The notes under the pieces were generated by a model. It worked only from the letters and a program-made list of their open reading frames with translations, had not been told where the DNA came from and did no database searches. Of a DNA stretch of 64,000 nucleotides, positions 26,680-34,928 are shown piece by piece. The stretch is from JBOGCH01 sp051656645. GTDB taxonomy: Bacteria; Bacteroidota; Bacteroidia; Bacteroidales; Marinifilaceae. Numbering within the stretch: the first letter of the stretch is position 1; each line of letters begins with the position of its first letter. Where the stretch lies: the NCBI GenBank assembly GCA_051656645.1, contig JBOGCH010000017.1, positions 3,305-67,304 of the forward strand. Reading direction: 5' to 3'. The position numbers and the translations under genes were made by a program.

Positions 26680-29600
26680 CTATTTTGTTAATTCTTGATT
26701 TGCGATAGTATTAATTAAATCCTTAGGCAAAACCCCAAATTGCTGTTGAAAACATTTGGAGAAGTAGGATGGCGTACTAAAACCTACAAGATAGCAAACT
26801 TCGTTGATTTTATATCCGGCATTGGAGGTTAGTAATTCCGCTGCCTTACGTAACCGTATCATGCGTACAAAGTCATTGGGTGTTAGTCCGGTCACCGCTT
26901 TTATCTTAGCATACATTGCGGAACGACTTATTCCCATTTCTTTTGCAATCTCGTCCATTGAAAACTCTGAGTTGGATAAATTGTTTTCAACAACAATGTT
27001 TAGTTTGGCAATAAGTGGATCCTCATTATCTGTTGGTTGAGCTTTATGTATTTCAACAAGAGACATTTTGGAATACTTTTCTTGCAAGCGTTTTCTTTTT
27101 TCCAGTAATCCGGATATTTGCGCTTTAAGATAGGCCATAACAACCGGTTTTTCTACATAAACGTCGGCTCCATTTTCAAGTGCCTTAATTTTGCTTTGAG
27201 TGTCGGTACACGCAGTAAGTAAAATTACCGGGATATGATTAATTTTAATGTCATTCTTGATATGATTGCAAAGTGTCCATCCGTCCATTCGCGGCATCAT
27301 TACATCACTCACTACTACGTCTATACGTTTTGTTTTCAATATCTCTAATGCAATTTCTCCATTGGAAGCTGTTATTATACGGTACTTTTTACTCAATGAT
27401 TTACTCAGAAAGTTAAGTAGCATTTCATGATCCTCCACTAAAAGAAGGCATTCTTCGTTCTCCTCATCAGTTTCAATCACCGCATCATCCTGATACGTAC
27501 CCAAATCATTACGCTGTGCAATAACACATGGAAAGGTAAGCTCAAAGCAGGTAAACTCATTAGGTTCACTATCCACTTTAATGGTTCCTTGCATTTTATC
27601 CATTAACATTTTTACAACTGCAAGGCCTATACCAAATCCCTTAATTCCACTTTCATTGTGTTTTTGCGAGCGATAAAAGAGTTCGAAAATCTTATCTTTA
27701 TCCTCCAACCCATCGCCATTGTCCTTTACGGACACTGTAAAGAAACCGGAGGCTTGGTTTACAGTGACATTAATATCAATAGAGGAGCGTGTATACTTCA
27801 GGGCATTGCTTATTATGTTGCTGATAATTTTATCAAATGCTTCGGCATTGATTCGCACAACTAAGGATTGACCTACCAGGGTTGCATTGTAAGTAATGTT
27901 GCGATGTTTTATTTCGCCTTTAAACCTATCGGCAATAACACGTATATAGTCCCAAATATCGATATCGGACAAGGCATCGGTTATATGTATGCTTTGGTTT
28001 TTATTAAAATCAAGGACTTGATCCATTAAACCTACCAAATGACGACTGTTACTACATATGGTTTCTAAGTTTTCCTGCATGTCCGGATTTAAATCCGCAT
28101 GCTCCAGCATCTCCTCTGCCGGTGCAGATATTAATGTAACAGGCGTACGGATTTCATGTGCAATTTCCTGGAATATTCGGATTTTTGACTCTAGAAGATC
28201 CTCTTTGCTTTTACGTTCTCGCTCATTAAAATGGTGTTCTCTACGCATACGCTCCTTGTTGTTAAACCACCAAAAGAGAACAGCAATAATTGCCAAAAAT
28301 AACGATACATACAGAATTCTCATCCACCAACTTGCCCACCACGGCGGAAGTATAATAATGTCCAACGAAGCGCTTTTACGCGACAAGGAGTCCAAACTGT
28401 TAAACGCTTCCACTTGTAACGAGTAGTTGCCCGGAGGTAAATTAGCATATGAAACTGTTGGCGGTGTACCTTGATCTATATCTATCCATTGGTTATCGGT
28501 CCCGGACAATCTGTATCGGTAAAAAACCTTAGAAGGCGCACAGAATGTTAGTGCAGAGAAATCGAGCGAGAAAGTATTTTGGTTTGCTCTAAAGTAGAGT
28601 TCACGTTGATCATCGATAGACTGTGTTAACAGTCCCTTTTCTGAAATCTCTACAGCCTGATTAAATACACGTAAGCCGGTAAACACAATAGGTGCAGGGT
28701 AGTGATTTTGAGATACAAAACCCGGATCGAAATAATTAAAGCCGTTATTTCCGCCTATGTAAATTCTGCCACCAGAGGTTTTTAATCCGGCTCCGATATT
28801 AAATACTTTTCCTTGCAAACCATCCTCTTGGTCATAGCAAGCAATGTCGCCATTGTCTAAAGCATAGCGATAAAGTCCTCTGTTTGTTGTTATCCATAAA
28901 TATTTCCCCGATGCACTTATGAAGTTTATATCCACTTTATCCTCCATAATAGTATGAGAACATGGTATCAATTTATGTGAATATTGCTCTATATAAAAAA
29001 GTCCATCACCATCGGTACCCACCCATAGTTTACCATTATGAAAACAAATGGAGCGTATGCGGTCTGTAATAAAACCGGTACTATCCATAATAAACTTTTC
29101 AGGGACCAAGGAACCGGGTTTACAATAGTACAAACCCTTATTCAAGGTGGAAAACCATGTATATCCTTGATCGTCGCCGGTAATGGCCGAAACGCGTATG
29201 TTTTGTTTATTGTCAAAGCAATCAATAAACATATCGCGCTTTGCATTATAGAGTGCTATATTTGAGGTTGAGCCTAACCAATGGCGCTGCTCCCCATCCT
29301 TGTAGAGTGCGGTAATGTTATGTCCCGGACGGTAGTGACGCACCAATGTGCCATTGTATGTTAATTTGCGCAGGCCTGCCGCAAAAGCTCCTACGTAAAG
29401 ATACGAAGAGTCGGCATAAAGCGCATGTACATTTAGTGTTTTCTTATCTCTATCGAGTACAGGGAATGCTTTTACGGTTTTACGGATGGGATCATATTTA
29501 ATTACTCCTTCATTATCACTTCCCACCCATATTTGACCATATGGGTCCTCACAAAAGGAGCTGACTATGAAGCGGGATGTATTGCCATTGGCTACATCTT

Positions 29601-30642
29601 TTTGTAGCTCAAATCCATAGTCTATGGGCGAAAGATAATTCAATCCGCCATAGAAGGAGCCTGCCCATACTCCGCCTTCCCGGTCTTTGAAAAGTGCATG
29701 AATAAAATAATCATTAAGACCAAAGTTTATTGGATCGCACTTTATGTTATGAAATGACGACTGGACCATGTTATAGACAATAATTCCATTTATGCCGCCA
29801 ATCATTAACACTCCCGGTTTCTGCTCTATAATGGAAAGGACACGGTTAGTTACACATTCCTTATTTTGAGGTTCAATGACCCGAAAGTTTTTATTCTCTT
29901 TATTTAGACAAAACATCTTGGTGTGTTTACGTACTCCCCAAATGTTTCCAAAGGAATCGTCAGTTAATAACCATCCGTTATTGTATTCCAGTACCGTCTC
30001 GTTAGGTAATGCTATATGCTCTGAAACACCGTTTTGAATGTCATAACAATATAAATAGGGACTAGAGACGTAGGAAACCCAAAGTACGCCTTGCGCATCA
30101 ATAATTATGTCAGTAAGTTCGTCCTCGCGCAATTTTAACTGCGGCTCAATTTGTTTGCTATGCAGCTGCGTGTAGGTATTGTTTTGAGGATTGTAACAAA
30201 TTATCCCGTTACTGCGCGTTGCAAACCACAGGTTTCCGTGAGAATCCTCAATAATTTTAAAGACGTACGACTTGAGTTGGGTTTCAAGCTCAGGCTCAAA
30301 GTGCTCTATTTTTTCTATAAGTGGATTGAAAAAATAAATTTTTGCATCGCCACCAATCCATATATTTCCCTTACTGTCTGTTCCAAGACTAATCATGTCG
30401 TCAAAGACAAGAAATGAACTGTCTGCAGTGTAATTAAACGTTTTAAACTTGTTACCAGAGAAACGTGTTAATCCATTTGGCGTAAGCGTCCAAATGTATC
30501 CTTTTTTATCTTGTGTTATGTAACGTACTGCATTGTTGGACAGTCCGTCCTCCACGGTATAATATCTAAAGCGATAGTCCGTGGCATAGGTACGCAAAAT
30601 TGCCAGCAATAATAATATTACTAACGCGATAGTTTTTTTCAT
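26680..30642 (-). CDS. Hybrid two-component system regulator (HTCS) of the PUL
   Basis: A 1320-residue one-protein signalling system. Order: signal peptide (1-20), two-component-regulator beta-propeller repeats (about 25-690, with many GLWVGTDGDGL-type blades), Y_Y_Y domain (about 700-765), one membrane helix (about 775-797), HisKA with phospho-acceptor His (H829 in IAHEIRTPVTLIS), HATPase (NALKYT, GFGIGLAVVKML), receiver domain with D1113 (VVSDVMMPRMDG) and a C-terminal AraC helix-turn-helix (about 1215-1310). The periplasmic propeller senses a breakdown product; phosphotransfer to the receiver lets the AraC domain activate PUL genes. It is cotranscribed with the two genes upstream (12 bp gap) and ends at a strong terminator. 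All catalytic residues appear present. Confidence 0.97.
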   Translation of the reverse strand: MKKTIALVILLLLAILRTYATDYRFRYYTVEDGLSNNAVRYITQDKKGYIWTLTPNGLTRFSGNKFKTFNYTADSSFLVFDDMISLGTDSKGNIWIGGDAKIYFFNPLIEKIEHFEPELETQLKSYVFKIIEDSHGNLWFATRSNGIICYNPQNNTYTQLHSKQIEPQLKLREDELTDIIIDAQGVLWVSYVSSPYLYCYDIQNGVSEHIALPNETVLEYNNGWLLTDDSFGNIWGVRKHTKMFCLNKENKNFRVIEPQNKECVTNRVLSIIEQKPGVLMIGGINGIIVYNMVQSSFHNIKCDPINFGLNDYFIHALFKDREGGVWAGSFYGGLNYLSPIDYGFELQKDVANGNTSRFIVSSFCEDPYGQIWVGSDNEGVIKYDPIRKTVKAFPVLDRDKKTLNVHALYADSSYLYVGAFAAGLRKLTYNGTLVRHYRPGHNITALYKDGEQRHWLGSTSNIALYNAKRDMFIDCFDNKQNIRVSAITGDDQGYTWFSTLNKGLYYCKPGSLVPEKFIMDSTGFITDRIRSICFHNGKLWVGTDGDGLFYIEQYSHKLIPCSHTIMEDKVDINFISASGKYLWITTNRGLYRYALDNGDIACYDQEDGLQGKVFNIGAGLKTSGGRIYIGGNNGFNYFDPGFVSQNHYPAPIVFTGLRVFNQAVEISEKGLLTQSIDDQRELYFRANQNTFSLDFSALTFCAPSKVFYRYRLSGTDNQWIDIDQGTPPTVSYANLPPGNYSLQVEAFNSLDSLSRKSASLDIIILPPWWASWWMRILYVSLFLAIIAVLFWWFNNKERMRREHHFNERERKSKEDLLESKIRIFQEIAHEIRTPVTLISAPAEEMLEHADLNPDMQENLETICSNSRHLVGLMDQVLDFNKNQSIHITDALSDIDIWDYIRVIADRFKGEIKHRNITYNATLVGQSLVVRINAEAFDKIISNIISNALKYTRSSIDINVTVNQASGFFTVSVKDNGDGLEDKDKIFELFYRSQKHNESGIKGFGIGLAVVKMLMDKMQGTIKVDSEPNEFTCFELTFPCVIAQRNDLGTYQDDAVIETDEENEECLLLVEDHEMLLNFLSKSLSKKYRIITASNGEIALEILKTKRIDVVVSDVMMPRMDGWTLCNHIKNDIKINHIPVILLTACTDTQSKIKALENGADVYVEKPVVMAYLKAQISGLLEKRKRLQEKYSKMSLVEIHKAQPTDNEDPLIAKLNIVVENNLSNSEFSMDEIAKEMGISRSAMYAKIKAVTGLTPNDFVRMIRLRKAAELLTSNAGYKINEVCYLVGFSTPSYFSKCFQQQFGVLPKDLINTIANQELTK

Positions 30643-30654
30643 ATTTGTCCTAAA

Positions 30655-32175
30655 TTACAAGGCTGCTTTGGCGTTTACTCCAAACTGAAAGTAATGCCAC
30701 CAAGTGTTTGCATAGTCTTTAACCAGCTCCTTACCCAACCCTTTTTTTGAATCCATCTGCTTAAAAAGCCCATTAAAATCCTTGAATTTTTGTGACGTCT
30801 GTGCCGAAACAGCAAACTTGTCAGTACCCTGAATATTGTTCAGTTGAGCTATAATAATAGCTTCCTGATAATGTTGGGGTAACGGCTGTGTGGCTGTGGC
30901 ATAAGGAGAATTGTTGAGAATGGTACAAAACTTACCCAACTCCTTTCGTAGCAATAAAGTTGTAAGAACATAGTCATAAGCACGCTTGTTGGTTATATCC
31001 ACATCGGCTACACGAGCTAAATCCGATACAAATGGACGACATTCCATAAAGAAATCCTTAGGTAGTGTTACTGGCTGAGGATTGGCTAATTGTTTCTTTA
31101 AATTAGCACAGAGGTCGCCATTCAGCGTAGACTGTTCAAGTATGCTTATATATTTATTTGCCACTCTACTCTCGCCAGCTTCAACATTCAAAGCGGCTAA
31201 CGCACGGAGTGTACGGAAATCCATAGGATATTTGGATAATACGCTCGCCTGAAAATATTGGTGTATAGAGGAGTTTATTAATCCTAATGATCGGTATTGA
31301 ATACCTTTATATAAGCTTAATTTATATCCTTGTTGTTTTTCGAATGCCATGATAGCTTCGCCAAGAAAGGGATAATTAAAGAAGCTGTTGCCCATATCTC
31401 CCTTGCAATTTAGGGCTAATGCAAGTAAGTACTGCTCCTCAATACTCATTTCCTTTTGTGCGGAAAGAGTGTTAACTATTTTATCCCATTCGCTATGTTC
31501 GGCATAGCGCTCAATGACAAACATATGCTCATTGTGTAAATTTTCCTCTTTATTGAAATCTTGATATACAACAACTACTGCCCACAGTGCTAGTACCGCC
31601 ATTGCAATATTGGAACGGGTTTGAAATGTGGTGCTTTTTACGTTATGAAGGATATATGCTAACGCCAAAACGGAAACATATAATATAAAAGCCCAAGGTC
31701 CACCACTCCAGTATGCAATGACACTAAAGATGGAGGCTAAGACAAGATATGCAATGCGGTTAGGTATGCGACTTACTCCTAATGCTATTGCAGCCATAGC
31801 TGATGCAACAAAAACGATATTAAATGGAACGTCCTTGCTTAGCATTATTGCAAATACCACAATGGCCGATACAGACGCCAATGTATATTCCACTACTGTG
31901 CGTTTGGCTCTCACGGCCAATATAATTTGAAATACTGCATAAGGTATTAGGGTTAACAGAAACGCAGCAATCCACGGATAACTAAAAAATTGTAAGATAT
32001 ACATGGACATCAATTCCCCAAAGCCGCCTACGCGAAGCAAATAGGGCATAATAAAATCACTGTTGGTTACAAAGAAGTTAGAATATTCCCAGTAATAAAT
32101 ATGTCCCTGATACAATTGCGACCAAAATAGTATTCCCGCAACGAAATAGATTAGTGTAAGAACTAGTGTTATCAT
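30655..32175 (-). CDS. Polytopic membrane protein with TPR-like C-terminal half (DUF6057-like)
   Basis: A 506-residue protein. The first about 210 residues contain roughly six hydrophobic helices (VLTLIYFVAGILFW, FLLTLIPYAVFQIIL, VSAIVVFAIML, VFVASAMAAIALGV, IAYLVLASIFSVIAYW, IAMAVLALWAVVVVY). The remainder is soluble and helical, with repeat-like stretches (EEQYLLALALNCKGDMGNSFFNYPFLGEAIMAFEKQQGY; YFQASVLSKYPMDFRTLRALAALNVEAGE) resembling TPR/SEL units. I believe it matches DUF6057, whose function is unknown. It is 10 bp after a CxxCH PD40 lipoprotein gene and 12 bp before the hybrid regulator, so all three are one operon. No enzymatic motif was found. Confidence 0.75.
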   Translation of the reverse strand: MITLVLTLIYFVAGILFWSQLYQGHIYYWEYSNFFVTNSDFIMPYLLRVGGFGELMSMYILQFFSYPWIAAFLLTLIPYAVFQIILAVRAKRTVVEYTLASVSAIVVFAIMLSKDVPFNIVFVASAMAAIALGVSRIPNRIAYLVLASIFSVIAYWSGGPWAFILYVSVLALAYILHNVKSTTFQTRSNIAMAVLALWAVVVVYQDFNKEENLHNEHMFVIERYAEHSEWDKIVNTLSAQKEMSIEEQYLLALALNCKGDMGNSFFNYPFLGEAIMAFEKQQGYKLSLYKGIQYRSLGLINSSIHQYFQASVLSKYPMDFRTLRALAALNVEAGESRVANKYISILEQSTLNGDLCANLKKQLANPQPVTLPKDFFMECRPFVSDLARVADVDITNKRAYDYVLTTLLLRKELGKFCTILNNSPYATATQPLPQHYQEAIIIAQLNNIQGTDKFAVSAQTSQKFKDFNGLFKQMDSKKGLGKELVKDYANTWWHYFQFGVNAKAAL

Positions 32176-32185
32176 GATTCAGGAA

Positions 32186-33661
32186 TTAATTGGTTTTTAC
32201 AGCTTTATTTAATACTCTCGTCTCCAATTGCTTAAAAGTAGCTTGCGTTGGAGTGGCGCTAAACTCAGGAATGTTATACGAACGCAATAAATTGATATTG
32301 CTTTGCGGATTGCGTTGAGGCAATAGGAACGGTTTAGAAACTGCCCCATCCTCACCAATATGCGCTATGTATAGACGTGTATAAAAACCATCGTCACGAC
32401 GAGAGCTGAATACAACCCATTGCCCATTGGACGACCAAGAATGGTAACTCTCGCTGTCGGTACTATTCATTGCAGAGCAATCTACATGTTGTCCGGTTGA
32501 TAGATCTATCATTTCAATATCGGCCTCTTTATGCCATATAGGGAAGGTTCCGCACTCGGCTTGCGTATACATTAAAAAACGACCGTTGGGGGATATGCGG
32601 GGAAAACTGATGGACTGATTTACATCAGTTTCACTAATCACACATTCCACAGAGTCTTGAAATACTCCTTTTTGTGTATTGAAAGGTATACGATATAAAC
32701 CATATTTTAATTCTTTTACTTGGAAAGGCATTTCTTGTTGTAATGCTCGGCAAAAGTAAAGGTAGTTTCCACATGGAGACCAGGTAGGGAATGTTTCCCA
32801 AAGAGAGTCTATTTGTAAACGCTTATCTTCTATGACTTTATTCTTCTTTATATCGTACACAATCAAATCTGACGATAAGTCGTACACTTCTATTCGTTTA
32901 TTGTCAAATGCATGAAATGCCTGATGTGTGCTGTTGGACGAGAAGGCGATAAAGTCCCCCGCCGGATGCCAAAAAGGATATACTCCCGACAGATTTGTTT
33001 TTTTGGCACGAATATCAATCTGATCTATGTTATCATTGTTTACCATAACTGTACCGCCATGCTTTCCGCGCACATGAAACATGAAGGAATTACCTTGGTA
33101 CTGATTGAAGCTATGACAATTAACACAATGATCCTTCATGTTGGTATTGCTGAACAATGTTTTCTCCTCAAATGTTTCTAAATGACGTTGGTGTATACCC
33201 ATCTCATTCCAGGCTTCGTAACCGGGTTCAATTAAACGATAAGAGATATACGCATCAATGGGCGATGCGCTAACGTGTAGAGTTAAAGGTTTATATTTAA
33301 CCCATGTTTTCTGATTGTACTCATATACAGACACGTTTAGTGTTTGATTGGCAGCAGACGTTAGCATTTGTTTCCATTTATCTGCGTCAATATCTAAATG
33401 CGGGTTACCGTACACCTCATATATTTTCTCTCCAGCCAAATAGAATTCGGCTTTAATTGGTTTCCCTGTGGAGAAATTAAGTGGTGCAATATTAACAGGT
33501 ATTGTTACATTGCTATAATCGGGATATATTGGAGCAGCTACTTCTATTTCCTCCCATTTTTCCATTTTCACACTACAACTTGCAACTATTAATAGACACA
33601 AAATACACACACAACTTTGTAAAGACTTCATTATCATTATCGCAATATCAAATTTTAGCAC
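32186..33661 (-). CDS. PD40/TolB-like beta-propeller lipoprotein with a CxxCH motif
   Basis: A 491-residue lipoprotein (lipobox IVASC). The N-terminal domain (about 30-150) is beta-rich. A single c-type heme motif, CVNCH in NMKDHCVNCHSFNQ, lies near residue 180. It is followed by PD40/WD40-like blades: GVYPFWHPAGDFIAFSSNSTHQ, ETFPTWSPCGNYLYFCRAL, ISFPRISPNGRFLMYTQ and SYHSWSSNGQWVVFSSRRDDG. TolB-type propellers bind proteins or peptides; a heme would make it a small electron-transfer or sensor protein. No cytochrome c maturation genes are in the window. The likely start is M11 (33631, MKSLQSCVCIL), which gives a proper signal peptide. It heads the operon with the DUF6057-like gene and the PUL regulator. 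Confidence 0.82.
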   Translation of the reverse strand: MLKFDIAIMIMKSLQSCVCILCLLIVASCSVKMEKWEEIEVAAPIYPDYSNVTIPVNIAPLNFSTGKPIKAEFYLAGEKIYEVYGNPHLDIDADKWKQMLTSAANQTLNVSVYEYNQKTWVKYKPLTLHVSASPIDAYISYRLIEPGYEAWNEMGIHQRHLETFEEKTLFSNTNMKDHCVNCHSFNQYQGNSFMFHVRGKHGGTVMVNNDNIDQIDIRAKKTNLSGVYPFWHPAGDFIAFSSNSTHQAFHAFDNKRIEVYDLSSDLIVYDIKKNKVIEDKRLQIDSLWETFPTWSPCGNYLYFCRALQQEMPFQVKELKYGLYRIPFNTQKGVFQDSVECVISETDVNQSISFPRISPNGRFLMYTQAECGTFPIWHKEADIEMIDLSTGQHVDCSAMNSTDSESYHSWSSNGQWVVFSSRRDDGFYTRLYIAHIGEDGAVSKPFLLPQRNPQSNINLLRSYNIPEFSATPTQATFKQLETRVLNKAVKTN

Positions 33662-33871
33662 ATATATACAAGTTATTTAATAAATATGCAAATCATTATA
33701 ACTATTTAAGTTTATAGACTAATCTTGTCAGATACTAATTTATACTATTTTATGCCAATAATAGGACACAATCTAAGCGTTTTAACGTACACAACCAAAC
33801 AATAACTCATACCATGCACATTATGGATGATTAATTGGAAATTAAAAACTAAAACTCTTAATGGTATTGTT

Positions 33872-34237
33872 ATGAAAAAGATAGTGATTGTTCTAATTAT
33901 TGGCCTATGTGTAGCTATAGGACACTATGAAACCAGAGCACAAAATAACTCACAAGCAGACACACAGCAAGTGCAACAAGTGGTTAATAAAAGAGTAAGG
34001 CAACTTAACTTTGTGCTTGGACTAACTGATACGCAAAAGGATTCATTGAATCAGATACTTACACGTCAATACATTGATATGCAAGCTGCACAAACTGAAA
34101 CAGGAGAGGCAAAAACAGCGGCTATTCAGGCTGTAGAGAACCAAACACAGAACGCTATGCAGCAGGTATTAACTCCTTCACAATTTAGACGATATTGCGA
34201 ATTGAGAGCTAGATATGGAGGTCAGCAAAATAACTAA
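33872..34237 (+). CDS. Small exported LTxxQ-type (Spy/CpxP-like) protein
   Basis: About 121 residues from the chosen start MKKIVIVLIIGLCVAIG, which gives a clean signal peptide; a longer frame from 33827 adds 15 residues of no character. The mature part is Q-rich and helical, with LGLTDTQKDSLNQILTRQ and VLTPSQFRRYCELRARYG, two copies of the LTxxQ-type pattern of periplasmic Spy/CpxP-like proteins. Such proteins bind unfolded proteins or signal envelope stress. The gene stands alone divergent from the PD40 lipoprotein. Homology is remote, so the call is a fold-level suggestion. Confidence 0.65.
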   Translation: MKKIVIVLIIGLCVAIGHYETRAQNNSQADTQQVQQVVNKRVRQLNFVLGLTDTQKDSLNQILTRQYIDMQAAQTETGEAKTAAIQAVENQTQNAMQQVLTPSQFRRYCELRARYGGQQNN

Positions 34238-34272
34238 TGTGTTAGCAACAAAACTTACAAAGATTAATTAAC

Positions 34273-34286
34273 GTAGTAGCTACTAC
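34273..34286. repeat. Perfect 14-bp palindrome in the leader of the PEBP gene
   Basis: GTAGTAGCTACTAC is fully self-complementary, 16 bp before the start codon of the PEBP-family gene. It may be an operator, or an RNA stem that limits translation; it may also be chance. Confidence 0.35.
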
Positions 34287-34302
34287 ATCAAGAACTATAT
34301 CT

Positions 34303-34788
34303 ATGGGTCCGCAATTAACTTTACAGTCTGCAAATTTATCGGGACAAGCACATCTTGACATGGTACATAACCAATCCGGTGGGAAAAATATGTCTCCGCC
34401 ATTATCATGGACAGGTGCTCCAACTGGTACAAAGAGTTTTGCAGTAACCATGTATGATCCGGATGCCCCAACTGGCAGTGGATTTTGGCATTGGTGCATA
34501 TTTGATCTTCCGGAGAATACAAATTCCTTACCTGAAGATGCAGGAAACGTTGAACTATTGCTTACACCTGGAGCTATTCAGGCTAAAAACGACACGGGGA
34601 GCCCTGGTTATACAGGCTGCAATCCACCTCCTGGGCACGGCTGGCATGCGTATATGATAACTGTTTATGCTTTAGACTGTGAGACGCTAGGACTGACTGC
34701 AGATGCTTCGCCAGGACTTGTAGGTTTCTACTTATGGATGCATACCATTGAGAAGGCCTCAATAGTCTTTTATTTTAAAAATAAATAA
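34303..34788 (+). CDS. PEBP-family protein (YbhB/YbcL type)
   Basis: A 161-residue protein of the phosphatidylethanolamine-binding/Raf-kinase-inhibitor-like family. Signatures are GGKNMSPPLSWTGAPTGTKSFAVTMYDPDAPTGSGFWHWCIFDLP (the DPDAP loop and HW ligand-pocket histidine) and GYTGCNPPPGHGWHAYMITVYALD (the PPxGH block). Length is normal for the bacterial YbhB/YbcL group. It has no signal peptide. Bacterial members have unclear roles, possibly ligand binding. It follows the LTxxQ gene by 65 bp on the same strand and ends before a strong terminator. Confidence 0.92.
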   Translation: MGPQLTLQSANLSGQAHLDMVHNQSGGKNMSPPLSWTGAPTGTKSFAVTMYDPDAPTGSGFWHWCIFDLPENTNSLPEDAGNVELLLTPGAIQAKNDTGSPGYTGCNPPPGHGWHAYMITVYALDCETLGLTADASPGLVGFYLWMHTIEKASIVFYFKNK

Positions 34789-34812
34789 TTGAATTTGATA
34801 TAGCTATTTCCA

Positions 34813-34858
34813 CGGTAGTATAGGATATTTATTAATACCTGTACTATCGTTTTTTTTA
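34813..34858 (+). terminator. Rho-independent terminator after the PEBP gene
   Basis: The stem CGGTAGTATAGG pairs with CCTGTACTATCG (with wobble pairs) across a 20-nt loop, then a tract of nine T residues. It starts 24 bp after the stop codon. Confidence 0.85.
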
Positions 34859-34928
34859 TTGCGGAACATTGAAAATTAAACTACATTTACATTATAAATT
34901 ACTGACTTTTACATTATTATACTAACAT

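Noticed and set aside
34242..34522. Two minus-strand frames over the PEBP gene
   Set aside because: The plus-strand frame carries all PEBP family motifs; the antisense frames have none.
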